From positions 1,984,001 to 2,048,000 of the forward strand of contig NZ_LT629766.1 of the NCBI RefSeq assembly GCF_900105315.1: DNA of 64,000 nucleotides. Reading direction: 5' to 3'. A program made the translations under genes and the position numbers. Below, piece by piece: positions 1 to 9,809 of this stretch. Numbering within the stretch: position 1 is the stretch's first letter; every line of letters begins with the position of its first letter. The notes under the pieces are model-generated. The model was not told the origin of the DNA. It saw only the letters and a list, made by a program, of their open reading frames with translations, and searched no databases. The stretch comes from Brevibacterium siliguriense (GTDB taxonomy: Bacteria > Actinomycetota > Actinomycetes > Actinomycetales > Brevibacteriaceae).

Positions 1-1
1 A

Positions 2-1810
2 CCCGCACCCCCGCCCACGGAGCAGCTGCCCGAACGCGTCGAGCAGCTCACCCTGGCCGGCGACGTCACCTACACGCTGCCCGCCTCGGACAACCTCCAG
101 CCCGGACCTCCCGCAAAGGAACGGTCAGAGGCCAACGACCGCGTAGTCGAAGCCCTGCGCGATGTGCTCGAGCAGTTCAAGATCGACGCCGAGGTCACCG
201 GATTCTCCCGCGGCCCGACGGTCACCCGCTACGAGGTGGAGCTCGGCGCCGGCACGAAGGTCGAAAAGGTCACGGCCCTGTCGAAGAACATCGCCTACGC
301 CGTGGCCAGCGCCGATGTGCGCATCCTCTCGCCGATCCCCGGCAAGAAGGCCATCGGCATCGAGATCCCGAACACCGACCGTGAGAACGTCGCCCTCGGT
401 GATGTGCTGCGGTCGAAGGCCGCCCGCAAGACCGACCACCCGATGGTCATGGGCGTGGGCAAGGACGTCGAAGGCGGATTCGTCGTCGCCGACCTCTCGA
501 AGATGCCCCACCTGCTGGTCGCCGGTGCCACCGGTGCCGGTAAGTCGAGCTTCGTGAACTCCATGATCACCTCGATCATGATGCGCGCGACCCCCGACGA
601 GGTCCGCATGATCCTCGTCGACCCCAAACGCGTGGAGCTGACGATCTACGAAGGCATCCCGCATCTGATCACCCCGATCATCACGAACCCGAAGAAGGCC
701 GCCGAGGCGCTCGAATGGGTCGTGCGCGAGATGGACGCCCGCTACGACGACCTCGCGAACTACGGGTTCAAACACGTCAAGGAGTTCAACAAGGCCGTCC
801 GGGAGGGCCGCATCCAGCCGCCCGCCGGATCCGAGCGCGTCCTCCAGCCGTACCCGTACCTGCTGGTCGTCGTCGACGAGCTCGCCGACCTCATGATGGT
901 CGCCCCGCGCGACGTCGAAGCTTCGATCCAGCGCATCACTCAGCTGGCCCGAGCCGCAGGCATCCACCTGATTCTCGCCACTCAGCGACCCAGCGTCGAC
1001 GTCGTCACCGGCCTCATCAAGGCCAACGTGCCCTCGCGTCTGGCGTTCGCGACCTCGTCGCTGGCCGACTCGCGAGTCGTGCTCGACCAGCCCGGCGCGG
1101 AGAAGCTCATCGGTCAGGGTGACGCTCTGTTCCTGCCGATGGGTGCGGCCAAGCCGATGCGTGTCCAGGGAGCCTGGGTCAACGAGTCCGAGATCGAGAA
1201 GGTCGTCGACCACGTCAAGAGCCAGCTGAAGCCGAACTACCGCGAAGACGTGGCGGTCGAAGCACCGAAGAAGCAGATCGACGAGGACATCGGAGACGAC
1301 CTCGAACTGCTGCTCCAGGCGATCGAGCAGGTCGTGACCACTCAGTTCGGATCGACCTCGATGCTCCAGCGCAAGCTGCGCGTCGGCTTCGCGAAGGCCG
1401 GTCGCCTCATGGACCTCATGGAGTCCCGCGGAATCGTCGGCCCCTCCGAGGGCTCGAAGGCACGCGATGTGCTCGTGCGCCCTGATGATCTGCCGGGCAC
1501 CCTGGCGATCATCAAGGGCGAGACCCCGCCCGATGATGACTCGTCCGGTGCCGCGGCCGAACCCGCCGGTCAGGGTCACTCCGGACACGCCTCTGCGGCG
1601 GGGGACTACGACGAGGAGTTCGAGGACTTCGGTCAGTCGTCCGGCAGCGGAACGGCGGCCGATGGCTCCGGTGGTTCCAGCGGCTCCGACCGCTATGCGA
1701 ACGGAGTCGGCCATGCCGGCGACCTCACCGTCGGCGACATCGACCCGGAGACCGGACTCGAGGTCGTCGAAGCCAGCGGAGAGGACGCCTGGCAGCTCAC
1801 CGGCCGCTGA
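2..1810 (+). CDS. ftsK: DNA translocase FtsK, C-terminal part (5' end outside window)
   Basis: This is the motor and DNA-reading part of FtsK, the septum-anchored ATPase that pumps chromosome ends through the closing division site. The reading frame is open from base 2, so the membrane domain and part of the linker lie upstream. Visible in order are the alpha/beta motor with [16 protein letters not shown], Walker [10 protein letters not shown] (about 524-550), Walker [14 protein letters not shown] (about 860-900), and a C-terminal winged-helix gamma domain (about 1290-1500; [20 protein letters not shown]) that in this family reads KOPS sites. A Gly/Ser/Asp-rich tail of roughly 100 residues follows. 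The visible part is 602 codons. The gene ends in front of a strong hairpin, so it is probably the last gene of its unit. Confidence 0.95.
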   Translation, partial: PAPPPTEQLPERVEQLTLAGDVTYTLPASDNLQPGPPAKERSEANDRVVEALRDVLEQFKIDAEVTGFSRGPTVTRYEVELGAGTKVEKVTALSKNIAYAVASADVRILSPIPGKKAIGIEIPNTDRENVALGDVLRSKAARKTDHPMVMGVGKDVEGGFVVADLSKMPHLLVAGATGAGKSSFVNSMITSIMMRATPDEVRMILVDPKRVELTIYEGIPHLITPIITNPKKAAEALEWVVREMDARYDDLANYGFKHVKEFNKAVREGRIQPPAGSERVLQPYPYLLVVVDELADLMMVAPRDVEASIQRITQLARAAGIHLILATQRPSVDVVTGLIKANVPSRLAFATSSLADSRVVLDQPGAEKLIGQGDALFLPMGAAKPMRVQGAWVNESEIEKVVDHVKSQLKPNYREDVAVEAPKKQIDEDIGDDLELLLQAIEQVVTTQFGSTSMLQRKLRVGFAKAGRLMDLMESRGIVGPSEGSKARDVLVRPDDLPGTLAIIKGETPPDDDSSGAAAEPAGQGHSGHASAAGDYDEEFEDFGQSSGSGTAADGSGGSSGSDRYANGVGHAGDLTVGDIDPETGLEVVEASGEDAWQLTGR

Positions 1811-1831
1811 TCCGGTCCGAACCCCACCCCT

Positions 1832-1873
1832 CGCCGAGGCGGCGCACCGTACCGACGGTGCGCCGCCTCGGCG
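1832..1873. terminator. Hairpin terminator after ftsK
   Basis: A perfect 19-bp inverted repeat (1832-1850 and 1855-1873) with a 4-nt loop lies 21 bases after the ftsK stop. There is no long T-tract, which is common for actinobacterial terminators. Confidence 0.8.
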
Positions 1874-1923
1874 ATAGTGGTTGAGGTACCACTGGTTGGA
1901 ATGATCTGCACAGCTCACTCCGA

Positions 1924-1929
1924 TAGGCT
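1924..1929 (+). promoter_or_regulatory. -10 element of a leaderless pgsA promoter
   Basis: TAGGCT ends six bases before the GTG at 1936 and no Shine-Dalgarno sequence is present, so the transcript probably starts at or next to the start codon. Confidence 0.5.
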
Positions 1930-1935
1930 GGACGT

Positions 1936-2586
1936 GTGAACGATCGAGTCGAGGCCGGAGCCTCAAAGCAGCCCTCTGCAGAACCGAGTCCGTGGAATGT
2001 GCCGAACGCGCTCACGGTGCTGCGCATCCTCTTGGTGCCCCTGTTCCTCGTGTTCCTGTTGGCCGACGGCGGCAACGATGTGACACTGCGCTGGTGGGCT
2101 CTCGTCGTGTTCCTGCTGGCCATGTTCACCGACTTCGTCGACGGCTACCTGGCCAGGCGGGACAACCTCATCACGAACTTCGGCAAGATCGCCGATCCCA
2201 TCGCCGACAAATCACTCATGGCCGCCGCACTCATCGGTCTGGCGATCATAGTCGAACTGCCGTGGTGGGTGCCCGTGATCATCCTCGTCCGCGAACTCGG
2301 AATCACCGTGCTGCGGTTTTTCATGATCCGCATCGCCGTCATGCCGGCCTCACGCGGTGGCAAGATCAAGACCGTGCTGCAGACAGCGGCGATCGGACTG
2401 TTCCTGCTGGTGTTCCCGCTCTCAGCTGTGGTGCCCCCGGTCGTCTACGTCATCCTGCTCGTCCTTGCGTGGATCATCATGACCGCGGCGATTGTCGTCA
2501 CCATCGTCACCGGCGTCGACTACTGTGTGCAGGCGGCGAAGCTGTACAAGGACGCGAAGAACGGCGGGAACAAGCAGCGTGGCTGA
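1936..2586 (+). CDS. pgsA: CDP-alcohol phosphatidyltransferase, phosphatidylglycerophosphate synthase type
   Basis: The enzyme joins CDP-diacylglycerol and glycerol-3-phosphate to give phosphatidylglycerophosphate at the inner face of the membrane. The 216-residue protein contains the family signature D-G-x2-A-R-x8-G-x3-D-x3-D within DFVDGYLARRDNLITNFGKI and the ADPIADK that follows, plus several hydrophobic segments. The GTG start at 1936 is chosen because the homologous N-terminus begins just after it and a -10 hexamer sits six bases upstream. The next gene overlaps its stop by 8 bp. The order pgsA-cinA-clgR-recA is conserved in actinobacteria; the mycobacterial paralogue in this place is PgsA3, so exact head-group specificity is inferred. 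Confidence 0.88.
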   Translation: MNDRVEAGASKQPSAEPSPWNVPNALTVLRILLVPLFLVFLLADGGNDVTLRWWALVVFLLAMFTDFVDGYLARRDNLITNFGKIADPIADKSLMAAALIGLAIIVELPWWVPVIILVRELGITVLRFFMIRIAVMPASRGGKIKTVLQTAAIGLFLLVFPLSAVVPPVVYVILLVLAWIIMTAAIVVTIVTGVDYCVQAAKLYKDAKNGGNKQRG

Positions 2587-3118
2587 TTCCGATCTGATGG
2601 CGACTGCGCGGCGGACCATCTCCACCTGCTCTCAGCTGGGGATCTCGCTGGCGTCGGCGGAGTCGCTGACCGGCGGACGATTCGTCGCCTCGCTCGTTGA
2701 TGTGCCGGGCGCCTCGGCCGTGGTGCGCGGGGGACTGGTCACATACGCCACCGACCTCAAAGCGAGCCTGGCCGGAGTCGATGCCGACCACCTCGAGGAG
2801 ACCGGTCCGATCGATCCGGTCGTGGCCGCGCAGATGGCCGTCGGCACGGCTGTGCAGTGCGTGGCCGATATCGGAATCTCCTGCACCGGAGTCGCCGGTC
2901 CCGATCCGCAGGACGACAAACCCGTCGGACTCGTCTATACGGCGATCGCCTTCGGTGGGAAGGCCAAGGTCTTCGAGCACGAGTTCACCGGTGACCGCGA
3001 TTCCATCCGCAGCCAGACGGTCCAGGCGATGGCGGTCAACCTCGACGAATTCGTCGGCGAACTCGCATTCGGGCCGGTTGCGGGGCCGGGAAAGGGCCGC
3101 GGGGACCTCGAGGAATAA
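2579..3118 (+). CDS. cinA: CinA C-terminal domain protein, NMN amidohydrolase (PncC) type
   Basis: The 179-residue protein is the stand-alone CinA/PncC domain, which in studied members converts nicotinamide mononucleotide to nicotinate mononucleotide in pyridine nucleotide salvage. Seen are the N-terminal LASAESLTGGRFVASLVDVP motif, GGLVTYATDLKAS, and CTGVAGPDPQDDKPVGLVY. The N-terminal MoCF-like domain of full-length CinA is absent, as usual in actinobacteria. The GTG start at 2579 overlaps the pgsA stop, indicating translational coupling. Neighbouring recA recalls the classical competence-induced cinA-recA order, but nothing here shows a competence role. Confidence 0.88.
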   Translation: MADSDLMATARRTISTCSQLGISLASAESLTGGRFVASLVDVPGASAVVRGGLVTYATDLKASLAGVDADHLEETGPIDPVVAAQMAVGTAVQCVADIGISCTGVAGPDPQDDKPVGLVYTAIAFGGKAKVFEHEFTGDRDSIRSQTVQAMAVNLDEFVGELAFGPVAGPGKGRGDLEE

Positions 3119-3200
3119 GTCTGTCCGCCGCGGGGTTGACTGAGTGATGACCATCGGACGAAATTTCTCCAAAGTCTTCGAATGGACTGGCAATACCATC

Positions 3201-3211
3201 CGCTCGGGGCG
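3201..3211 (+). promoter_or_regulatory. Possible ClgR operator
   Basis: CGCTCGGGGCG agrees at all but the central position with the ClgR consensus CGCYNANRGCG as I recall it from Corynebacterium. It lies 85 bases before clgR, where autoregulation would be expected. The match is short and GC-rich, so chance is possible. Confidence 0.3.
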
Positions 3212-3295
3212 CCAGGTTGGTGCAGTGTCACGGCCAGGTTGTAAGGTAGTTGGAACTACATTGACGGGACGCGCTGACAAAGGGAGGGCCGCGTT

Positions 3296-3625
3296 ATGTT
3301 ACTGAGAGTCGAAATCGGCGACGCACTACGTTCCGCCCGCCGTCGTCAAGGACGCACCCTTCGCGATGTCTCGACCGGGGCCAGCGTTTCGCTCGGCTAC
3401 CTCAGCGAGATCGAGCGCGGACAGAAGGAAGCCTCCTCGGAGCTGCTGTCGGCGATCTGTGAAGCACTCGACCTGCCTCTGTCGGCACTGCTGTCGTCGG
3501 TGTCTGATCGCTTCGCCCTCGAAGAGGGCGTGCAGATCCCCGATACCATTCCGCAGGAGCTCTCGGACAAGATCCTCGGCCACCCTGAGGGATTCTCTTC
3601 TCCGCGCCTGGCCGCCAAGCCCTGA
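3296..3625 (+). CDS. clgR: ClgR-type XRE-family transcriptional regulator
   Basis: A 109-residue helix-turn-helix regulator whose core ([20 protein letters not shown] then [20 protein letters not shown]) closely matches ClgR, the actinobacterial activator of Clp protease, chaperone and some DNA-repair genes. The HTH occupies about residues 10-65. The ATG at 3296 follows a clear ribosome site AGGGAGG at 3281-3287. ClgR in other actinobacteria is itself degraded by ClpP and lies beside pgsA/cinA, as here. hflX, a ClgR target in Corynebacterium, is also in this window but shows no obvious ClgR box. The adjacent DUF3046 gene overlaps its stop. Confidence 0.88.
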   Translation: MLLRVEIGDALRSARRRQGRTLRDVSTGASVSLGYLSEIERGQKEASSELLSAICEALDLPLSALLSSVSDRFALEEGVQIPDTIPQELSDKILGHPEGFSSPRLAAKP

Positions 3626-3852
3626 TGCGGCACACGCTCTACTGGATCCTCATGAACGAGGAGTTCGGTGAGGCTCGTGCCGCCTCCCTGCACACCGACC
3701 TCACTCTGAGCTCCCTCGGTTCGCGGACCGCTGCGCAGGCATTCGAAGCCGGCGTCGAACCCCGCGACATCTGGATCGCCGTGTGCGATTCCATGGGCGT
3801 TCCCGAATCCCGTCGCCTCGGCAAAGAAAAGCCGCGCTCGACCCCGTTCTGA
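3625..3852 (+). CDS. DUF3046 family protein
   Basis: A 75-residue protein with the family features [15 protein letters not shown] at the start and RDIWIAVCDSMGVP near the end. Its function is unknown. It is a regular neighbour of clgR and recA in actinobacteria. The ATG at 3625 shares one base with the clgR stop, so the two are cotranslated. No signal peptide or membrane segment is seen. Confidence 0.85.
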   Translation: MRHTLYWILMNEEFGEARAASLHTDLTLSSLGSRTAAQAFEAGVEPRDIWIAVCDSMGVPESRRLGKEKPRSTPF

Positions 3853-3948
3853 ACGATGTTCGGCGCTGTTCTCAGCGATGCTCAGCACCATCCTGATCGA
3901 TGGGAGGTGTTCAACTCTGTCCGGTCGGAGACGTCCCGGTATTGTTCT

Positions 3949-3968
3949 GCGGGCGCGGCATCGCCCGC
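3949..3968. terminator. Short hairpin, possible terminator of clgR-DUF3046
   Basis: GCGGGCG (3949-3955) and CGCCCGC (3962-3968) form a 7-bp stem with a 6-nt loop. It lies 96 bases after DUF3046 and just before the next promoter. There is no T-tract. Confidence 0.35.
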
Positions 3969-3971
3969 GTG

Positions 3972-3977
3972 TAGACT
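3972..3977 (+). promoter_or_regulatory. -10 element of leaderless promoter
   Basis: TAGACT ends six bases before the ATG at 3984, and no ribosome site separates them. Confidence 0.5.
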
Positions 3978-3983
3978 GACCGT

Positions 3984-4391
3984 ATGAATCAGGCTGTCCC
4001 GTTCATCACTCTTCAGCCCAGCCGCGGCCAGAGCGCAGCCGAGGCTATGGAGACCTACCTCGAGGTCTTCGCGGACGGACGCGTGATCCTCGACCATCGC
4101 TACGGTTCCGAAGGACCTGGCGCAGAGGGCACGGTCATCATGTCCGAAATCGAAGTCGCCGGACAGAGACTGCGCTTCAGCGACAGCTTCGTCGCACACG
4201 AGTGGGACATCACTCCTGGTGTGTCACTCATGGTCGACTGCGAATCGACCGGGGAGCTCGAGCGTCTCTTCGCTGCGCTGAGCGAGCAGGGAACTGTGTA
4301 CATGCCGCTCGACGATTACGGATTCGGACCATTCGGGTGGGTGGGCGACCGCTTCGGACTCACCTGGCAGCTGGGCCTCGCATCGGCTTAG
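3984..4391 (+). CDS. VOC / PhnB-like family protein
   Basis: A 135-residue protein of the glyoxalase/PhnB-like (vicinal oxygen chelate) superfamily. The closing motif YGFGPFGWVGDRFGLTWQL is characteristic of the group once annotated as 3-demethylubiquinone methyltransferase-like, and AAEAMETYLEVFADGRV near the start matches its first beta-alpha unit. No substrate can be assigned. It is monocistronic and sits between the clgR operon and recA with its own leaderless promoter. Confidence 0.75.
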   Translation: MNQAVPFITLQPSRGQSAAEAMETYLEVFADGRVILDHRYGSEGPGAEGTVIMSEIEVAGQRLRFSDSFVAHEWDITPGVSLMVDCESTGELERLFAALSEQGTVYMPLDDYGFGPFGWVGDRFGLTWQLGLASA

Positions 4392-4426
4392 GTCTCGCAG
4401 AGACACGCGACACACGTGAATATATA

Positions 4427-4438
4427 GAACACCTGTTC
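4427..4438 (+). promoter_or_regulatory. LexA box of recA
   Basis: GAACACCTGTTC is a perfect GAAC-N4-GTTC SOS box of the Gram-positive type. It lies 145 bases before the recA start and overlaps the expected -35 position of a TATCCT -10 hexamer at 4449-4454. Confidence 0.85.
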
Positions 4439-4582
4439 CCATGTGGGTTATCCTGGTGAGGAATCACGGGACCTGTGACCATGAGTGGCTGGTTATCCAC
4501 GGGGGAATCGCATCCTCTGTCGTTATGTCAGTGCCATCTTCTAGCCTTGGTCTCAACGGAAAAGCAACGAAGAGGAGACGTC

Positions 4583-5674
4583 ATGGCACGTACACCCAAG
4601 AACCTCCAGGTTCCCACCGGCGGAGACAAGTCGAAGGCGCTCGAAGCCGCTATGGGCCAGATCGATCGCAACTACGGCAAGGGCGCGATCATGCGCCTCG
4701 GTGACGGTGTGCGCGAGCCCATCGCCTCCATCCCGACCGGCTCGGTCGCCCTCGACATCGCACTGGGCATCGGCGGTCTGCCGCGCGGTCGCGTCGTCGA
4801 GATCTACGGCCCGGAATCATCCGGTAAGACGACCGTGGCTCTCCACGCCGTGGCGAATGCTCAGAAGGCCGGCGGAATCGCCGGGTTCATCGATGCTGAG
4901 CACGCTCTCGACCCCGAGTACGCGAAGAAGCTCGGCGTCGACACCGATCAGCTCCTCGTCTCCCAGCCGGACACCGGTGAGCAGGCTCTCGAGATCGCCG
5001 ATATGCTCATCCGGTCCGGTGCCCTCGACATCATCGTCATCGACTCCGTCGCAGCGCTGGTGCCCAAGGCCGAAATCGAAGGCGAGATGGGCGACAGCCA
5101 CGTCGGTCTGCAGGCTCGTCTGATGTCGCAGGCTCTGCGTAAGATCACCGGTGCCCTGGCGCAGTCGAAGACCACTGCGATCTTCATCAACCAGCTGCGT
5201 GAGAAGGTCGGCGTCTTCTTCGGTTCGCCGGAGACCACCTCGGGTGGTAAGGCGCTGAAGTTCTATGCATCCGTGCGCATCGACGTCCGCCGCATCGAGA
5301 CCCTCAAAGAAGGTCAGGACGCGGTCGGCAACCGAACCCGTGCGAAGATCGTGAAGAACAAGGTCGCCCCGCCGTTCAAGCAGGCCGAGTTCGACATCCT
5401 CTACGGTCAGGGCATCTCCCGCGAGGGCAGCCTCATCGATATGGGCGTCGACAACGGCATCGTGCGCAAGTCCGGATCCTGGTTCACCTACGATGGCGAC
5501 CAGCTGGGCCAGGGCAAGGAGAACGTCCGCAACTTCCTCCGCGACAACCCCGGTCTGGCCGAAGAGATCGAGCTGAAGATCAAGCACAAGCTCGGACTGA
5601 TCCAGGTCGACGAACCCGAGGACGACACCGAGGCAGCCGGAGAAGCACAGACGGATGACGTCGAAGTCTCCTGA
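4583..5674 (+). CDS. recA: Recombinase RecA
   Basis: RecA forms filaments on single-stranded DNA, drives strand exchange and triggers LexA self-cleavage. The 363-residue protein has Walker [10 protein letters not shown], the polymerisation and L2 regions ([20 protein letters not shown]), and an acidic C-terminal tail. I chose the ATG at 4583 because it follows GAGGAG at 4572-4577; longer in-frame extension upstream would run through the promoter and LexA box. recX overlaps its end by 20 bp. No intein is present. Confidence 0.98.
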   Translation: MARTPKNLQVPTGGDKSKALEAAMGQIDRNYGKGAIMRLGDGVREPIASIPTGSVALDIALGIGGLPRGRVVEIYGPESSGKTTVALHAVANAQKAGGIAGFIDAEHALDPEYAKKLGVDTDQLLVSQPDTGEQALEIADMLIRSGALDIIVIDSVAALVPKAEIEGEMGDSHVGLQARLMSQALRKITGALAQSKTTAIFINQLREKVGVFFGSPETTSGGKALKFYASVRIDVRRIETLKEGQDAVGNRTRAKIVKNKVAPPFKQAEFDILYGQGISREGSLIDMGVDNGIVRKSGSWFTYDGDQLGQGKENVRNFLRDNPGLAEEIELKIKHKLGLIQVDEPEDDTEAAGEAQTDDVEVS

Positions 5675-6608
5675 CGCTTCGTCGACTGAGACCGAGTCGA
5701 TCGACGATGAGTCCACCGCATCGACCGACAAGGCCGGTGCGGGTGACTCCGATTCGACCGGCTCGCCTCAGACCGAGACGCTCTCCCAGCTGCGCAGCGC
5801 GATCTCGGAGATCGACCAACGCCATGCCGAAGGAGAGACCGGATTCTTCGCCGGTCTCTCCGGACTCGACGACGATGTCACCGGCGGCGGTCGAACCGGC
5901 AAACGGAAGAGTGTCGGCAAGACTGCCCGTTCGGGTACGAGCACGACTACGCGGCGGAAGAAGAAGTCCAGCAGCTGGAAACGACCAACGCAAGAACCGG
6001 ACAACGGATGGGCCGAAGGCGGCACCGAATCGACCCCTGACTTCATCGACGTTCCCGACTTCCTTGACAGTGGAGACGACGGCGGACCGGACTTCGCTGC
6101 CGGGCCCGGACTGAGCTTCGACGAGGACGAAGACGACGCCCCGGACTTCGACGAGGACTACGCCCAGGCGAAGAAGACGGCGATGAACATGCTCGCCATG
6201 CGCGACCACTCCAGTGACGAACTGCGCAAGAAGCTTCTCAAACGCGATCTCATGCCCGAAGCGATCGATGTCCTCATCGAGAAGCTGCAGAACTCGCGCC
6301 TGCTCAACGACGAAGAATTCGCCCACCGCTTCGCACGGGCGCAGCGAGAGAACCGGAAACTCTCCCGGTCCGTGCTCAAACGCCAACTCAGCAAGAAAGG
6401 CATCAGCCCCGAACTGGCTTCCGAAGCCGTGGCCGACATCGACGGCGAGGAAGAGCTCGCCCGCGAAGTCGCCCAGAAGAAAGCAGACTCCACCCGGCGC
6501 CTCGACTATGCGGTGCGGGAGCGCCGGATCCTCGGCATGCTCGCCCGCCGCGGCTTCCCCTCGGCGATCTGCATCAAGGTCACACGGGAAGTGCTCGCCG
6601 AAGACTGA
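5655..6608 (+). CDS. recX: Regulatory protein RecX with long acidic N-terminal extension
   Basis: RecX binds RecA filaments and limits their growth. The RecX three-helix repeats occupy about residues 170-317 (for example [34 protein letters not shown]). The first 165 residues are unusual: Asp/Glu/Ser/Thr-rich low complexity interrupted by one basic block near residues 77-100. Family members are commonly 150-200 residues, so 317 is long. The ATG at 5655 lies inside the end of recA, giving a 20-bp overlap and probable coupling. A later start would shorten the extension, but the frame stays open and the overlap favours this one. Confidence 0.9.
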   Translation: MTSKSPDASSTETESIDDESTASTDKAGAGDSDSTGSPQTETLSQLRSAISEIDQRHAEGETGFFAGLSGLDDDVTGGGRTGKRKSVGKTARSGTSTTTRRKKKSSSWKRPTQEPDNGWAEGGTESTPDFIDVPDFLDSGDDGGPDFAAGPGLSFDEDEDDAPDFDEDYAQAKKTAMNMLAMRDHSSDELRKKLLKRDLMPEAIDVLIEKLQNSRLLNDEEFAHRFARAQRENRKLSRSVLKRQLSKKGISPELASEAVADIDGEEELAREVAQKKADSTRRLDYAVRERRILGMLARRGFPSAICIKVTREVLAED

Positions 6609-6643
6609 AATGGCACCTATGGAACGGCTAGAATGGGTGCGCC

Positions 6644-8140
6644 ATGACTGAACTGATTGAATCCCCGACGACATCCGGCACCGCTCCTCGCAGCTACGAG
6701 GTCAAGACCTATGGATGTCAGATGAACGTGCACGACTCCGAGCGTCTGTCCGGACTGCTCGATGACGCCGGCTACGTTCAGGCGAACACCGACGACCAGG
6801 CCGACGTCGTCGTATTCAACACCTGTGCCGTTCGCGAAAACGCGGACAATCGTCTCTACGGCAACCTCGGCCAGCTCGCGAAGGTCAAAGAGAACCACCC
6901 CGGTCTCCAGATCGCCGTCGGCGGCTGCATGGCACAGAAGGACCGCGACACCATCGTGAAGAAGGCCCCCTGGGTCGACGTGGTCTTCGGCACCCACAAC
7001 ATGGGATCCCTGCCCGCGCTGCTCGAACGCGCCCGCCACAACGAGGAAGCTCAGGTCGAGATCCTCGAAAGCCTCGACGTATTCCCCTCGACCCTTCCCA
7101 GCCGCCGCGAATCCCAGCACTCCGGATGGGTGTCGATCTCGGTCGGCTGCAACAACACCTGCACCTTCTGCATCGTACCCAGCCTGCGCGGCAAGGAGAA
7201 GGACCGCCGACCCGGCGACATCCTCGCCGAGGTCGAAGCACTCGTCGCCGACGGAGTCGTCGAAGTCACCCTGCTTGGACAGAACGTCAACTCATACGGC
7301 GCCGAATTCCGCGACAAGGGCGCTTTCGCAAAGCTGCTGCGTGCCGTCGGCAACGTGGAGGGCATCGAGCGGGTCCGCTTCACCAGCCCGCACCCGGCCG
7401 CCTTCTCCGATGACGTCATCGACGCGATGGCTGAGACCCCGACGGTCATGCCGCAGCTGCACATGCCGCTGCAGTCTGGTTCGGACACGATCCTCAAATC
7501 AATGCGCCGCTCCTACCGGACTAAGCGGTTCATGAACATCCTCGACACCGTGCGCGAACGCATCCCGCACGCCGCCATCACCACCGACATCATCGTCGGC
7601 TTCCCCGGCGAGACAGAAGAGGACTTCCAAGGCACGATGGACATCGTCCGCCGCGCCCACTTCTCCCAGGCCTTCACCTTCCAGTACTCCATCCGCCCCG
7701 GCACACCGGCGGCCACGATGGACAACCAGGTGCCGAAAGACGTGGTTCAGGAACGGTTCGAACGCCTCACCGCGCTCCAGGACGAGATCGCCTGGGACGA
7801 GAACAAGACCCAGATCGGCCGTGAGGTCGAAGTGCTAGTGACCAAGCTGCCCCACGACGATTCCCCGCGACTGAGTGGACGAGCCGAAGACAACCGCCTG
7901 GTCCACGTTGGAATCCCCAAAGGCGCCCAGATGCCGCGGCCCGGCGACTTCGTCACCGCCACCATCACCGAGGCGAAGCCTTACTTCCTCCTCGCCGACT
8001 CCGGTTACTCGGTGCGCCCCTCCCGCGCCGGCGATGCCTATGACCGGGCACAGGCCGAGAGCTGCGGCGCACCGAGCCCGGGCCAGGGCTCGGCAGGATC
8101 GACGAACCTCGGCATGCCGACCATCCGCCCCCGCGGCTGA
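6644..8140 (+). CDS. miaB: tRNA-2-methylthio-N6-dimethylallyladenosine synthase MiaB
   Basis: A radical-SAM methylthiotransferase that adds the methylthio group to i6A37 in tRNAs reading UNN codons. The 498-residue protein has the N-terminal UPF0004 domain with cluster cysteines ([24 protein letters not shown]), the radical-SAM motif CNNTCTFC near residue 170, and a C-terminal TRAM domain. A TAGAAT hexamer lies nine bases before the ATG. It leads a run miaB - dioxygenase-like gene - miaA, placing the two enzymes of A37 modification in one unit. Confidence 0.96.
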   Translation: MTELIESPTTSGTAPRSYEVKTYGCQMNVHDSERLSGLLDDAGYVQANTDDQADVVVFNTCAVRENADNRLYGNLGQLAKVKENHPGLQIAVGGCMAQKDRDTIVKKAPWVDVVFGTHNMGSLPALLERARHNEEAQVEILESLDVFPSTLPSRRESQHSGWVSISVGCNNTCTFCIVPSLRGKEKDRRPGDILAEVEALVADGVVEVTLLGQNVNSYGAEFRDKGAFAKLLRAVGNVEGIERVRFTSPHPAAFSDDVIDAMAETPTVMPQLHMPLQSGSDTILKSMRRSYRTKRFMNILDTVRERIPHAAITTDIIVGFPGETEEDFQGTMDIVRRAHFSQAFTFQYSIRPGTPAATMDNQVPKDVVQERFERLTALQDEIAWDENKTQIGREVEVLVTKLPHDDSPRLSGRAEDNRLVHVGIPKGAQMPRPGDFVTATITEAKPYFLLADSGYSVRPSRAGDAYDRAQAESCGAPSPGQGSAGSTNLGMPTIRPRG

Positions 8141-8141
8141 G

Positions 8142-8807
8142 ATGGGCACCTTCGCCATCATCCCGGCAGCACCTGTGCTGCTCGAGGACATCGACCGTAT
8201 CGAGACCACTCGAATGGTCGAACTGCGAACCGCCATCCGCGATACCGTGCGGACGCAGGCTGAGTGGGCTCTGCCGATCGAGGTCCTGCCGCCCGTAGCC
8301 GGGCTCGGCGGCTGGGGGATCGACCGTGGAGTCGACACCCGCACCGGCCGGCTCCTGACCGGGTCGGACTGGGGCGAGACCGTTGAAGCCCTGACACCGG
8401 AAGAACGCAGACTCGCCGAGGCGGCCGACCCCGCCATCATCGTCGCGATCCTTCACGCTCACGCCGCCGGCGTCGACATCGGCACGCTCGGAACGAGTGA
8501 GAATCTTCTGCTGCCGATCGATCTGTCGGGAGCTGCCACAGAGGACGCTCCCTTGGCCCCGGTCGACGGCGCCGCAGATTTCGACGCTGCGGTCATCGAG
8601 GCACTCACCTCCGGACCCACCATGGACACCGAAAGACTGTTCGAATTCTGCGATCGAGCGGACTCCGTGGCCGCGAATCTCAGTGCTCTCGCCGCCGGAA
8701 TCCGATACGCCGTCAGCCGGAGTGCTCGTGTCTCGACGCTGGAGCCGATCGTCGACGAGCCCGTTCACGAAGTGCGCACACTCTGCGGCACCGGAACCTG
8801 GCAGTGA
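8142..8807 (+). CDS. Class III extradiol dioxygenase-like domain protein between miaB and miaA
   Basis: A 221-residue protein starting MGTFAIIPAAPVLLEDID one base after the miaB stop; miaA follows six bases later. In actinobacteria a gene of this type, related in fold to the B subunit of class III extradiol dioxygenases, regularly separates miaB and miaA. I see no complete metal ligand set, so catalytic activity is doubtful. Tight spacing suggests it is made together with the tRNA-modifying enzymes, but its role is unknown. Confidence 0.7.
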   Translation: MGTFAIIPAAPVLLEDIDRIETTRMVELRTAIRDTVRTQAEWALPIEVLPPVAGLGGWGIDRGVDTRTGRLLTGSDWGETVEALTPEERRLAEAADPAIIVAILHAHAAGVDIGTLGTSENLLLPIDLSGAATEDAPLAPVDGAADFDAAVIEALTSGPTMDTERLFEFCDRADSVAANLSALAAGIRYAVSRSARVSTLEPIVDEPVHEVRTLCGTGTWQ

Positions 8808-8813
8808 ACGTCC

Positions 8814-9734
8814 ATGACTGAGGACCGTTCGCCGATCATCACCGTCGTAGGCGCCACCGCCACCGGGAAATCGGATCTGGCGCTGGATCTGGCCGACCGC
8901 CTCGGCGGGGAGATCATCAACACGGATTCGATGCAGTTCTATCGGGGGATGGACATCGGAACGGCGAAGCTGCCGGTCGATGAGCGGCGGGGGATCCCGC
9001 ACCATCTCATCGACATCCTCGACGTCACCGAAGAAGCGAACGTCCAAGATTTTCAGGCACGGGCTCGGGCCGCGATCGCGGACATCCGAGAGCGCGGACT
9101 GCGGCCTATCCTCGTCGGCGGGTCCGGGCTCTACGTGCGTGCCGCTGTCGATCATATGGAGTTCCCGGGCACCGACCCCGGGGTGCGGGCCCGCCTCGAG
9201 GCCGAGGTTGCCACCGACCGCTGGGCGCTGCACCAGAAGCTGCGCGAACTCGACCCTCAAGCGGCCGAGAAGATCACCGTCAACGATCAACGGCGAATCG
9301 CTCGAGCGCTCGAAGTCATCAAACTCACGGGACGTCCTTTCAGCGCCCAGCTGCCGGACTATCAGGAGATCGAACCGACCATCCACCTGGGACTGAACAT
9401 GGACCGGGCCATTCTGCATGAGCGGATCGCCACACGTGTCGACCGCATGTGGGACCACGGATGGGTCGATGAAGTGACTCGGCTGCTCGAGGTCGGCCTG
9501 GCCGAAGGCAAGACCGCATCGCGCGCCATCGGATACGCGCAGATCCAGCGGCACCTGACCGGAGAACTCACCGCCGCCGAGGCGAAGGACGACACGACGA
9601 TCCGCACGCGGCAGTTCGCACGCAGACAGGATACGTGGTTCCGTCGTGATCCGCGCATCTGCTGGATCGACGGCAGCGCCGCAGACGCCGAGCAGAATCT
9701 GGCGACAGCACTCGACGTGCTCGCCGCGTTCTGA
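8814..9734 (+). CDS. miaA: tRNA dimethylallyltransferase MiaA
   Basis: MiaA transfers a dimethylallyl group to adenosine 37 of tRNAs, making the substrate of MiaB. The 306-residue protein shows the P-loop GATATGKSDLALDLADRL, the DSMQFYRGMDIGTAKLP segment, HHLIDILDV, and the RAIGYAQIQRHLTGE region. Its length is normal. It follows the dioxygenase-like gene closely, and dapF begins 75 bases later with its own -10 element. Confidence 0.97.
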   Translation: MTEDRSPIITVVGATATGKSDLALDLADRLGGEIINTDSMQFYRGMDIGTAKLPVDERRGIPHHLIDILDVTEEANVQDFQARARAAIADIRERGLRPILVGGSGLYVRAAVDHMEFPGTDPGVRARLEAEVATDRWALHQKLRELDPQAAEKITVNDQRRIARALEVIKLTGRPFSAQLPDYQEIEPTIHLGLNMDRAILHERIATRVDRMWDHGWVDEVTRLLEVGLAEGKTASRAIGYAQIQRHLTGELTAAEAKDDTTIRTRQFARRQDTWFRRDPRICWIDGSAADAEQNLATALDVLAAF

Positions 9735-9809
9735 CGAAACGATGACTGCGATCGATGTCCTGAGCGGGCACTGAAGACCTGGCCGCTGCGTCACCGATAC
9801 CATGGAGCC

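Noticed and set aside
125-1966. 613-residue minus-strand frame
   Set aside because: Antisense shadow of ftsK; Asp/Gly/Arg-rich composition with no domain.
4475-4582. Longer RecA start at 4475
   Set aside because: The added residues lack conservation, while ATG 4583 has a good ribosome site and gives the normal RecA N-terminus.
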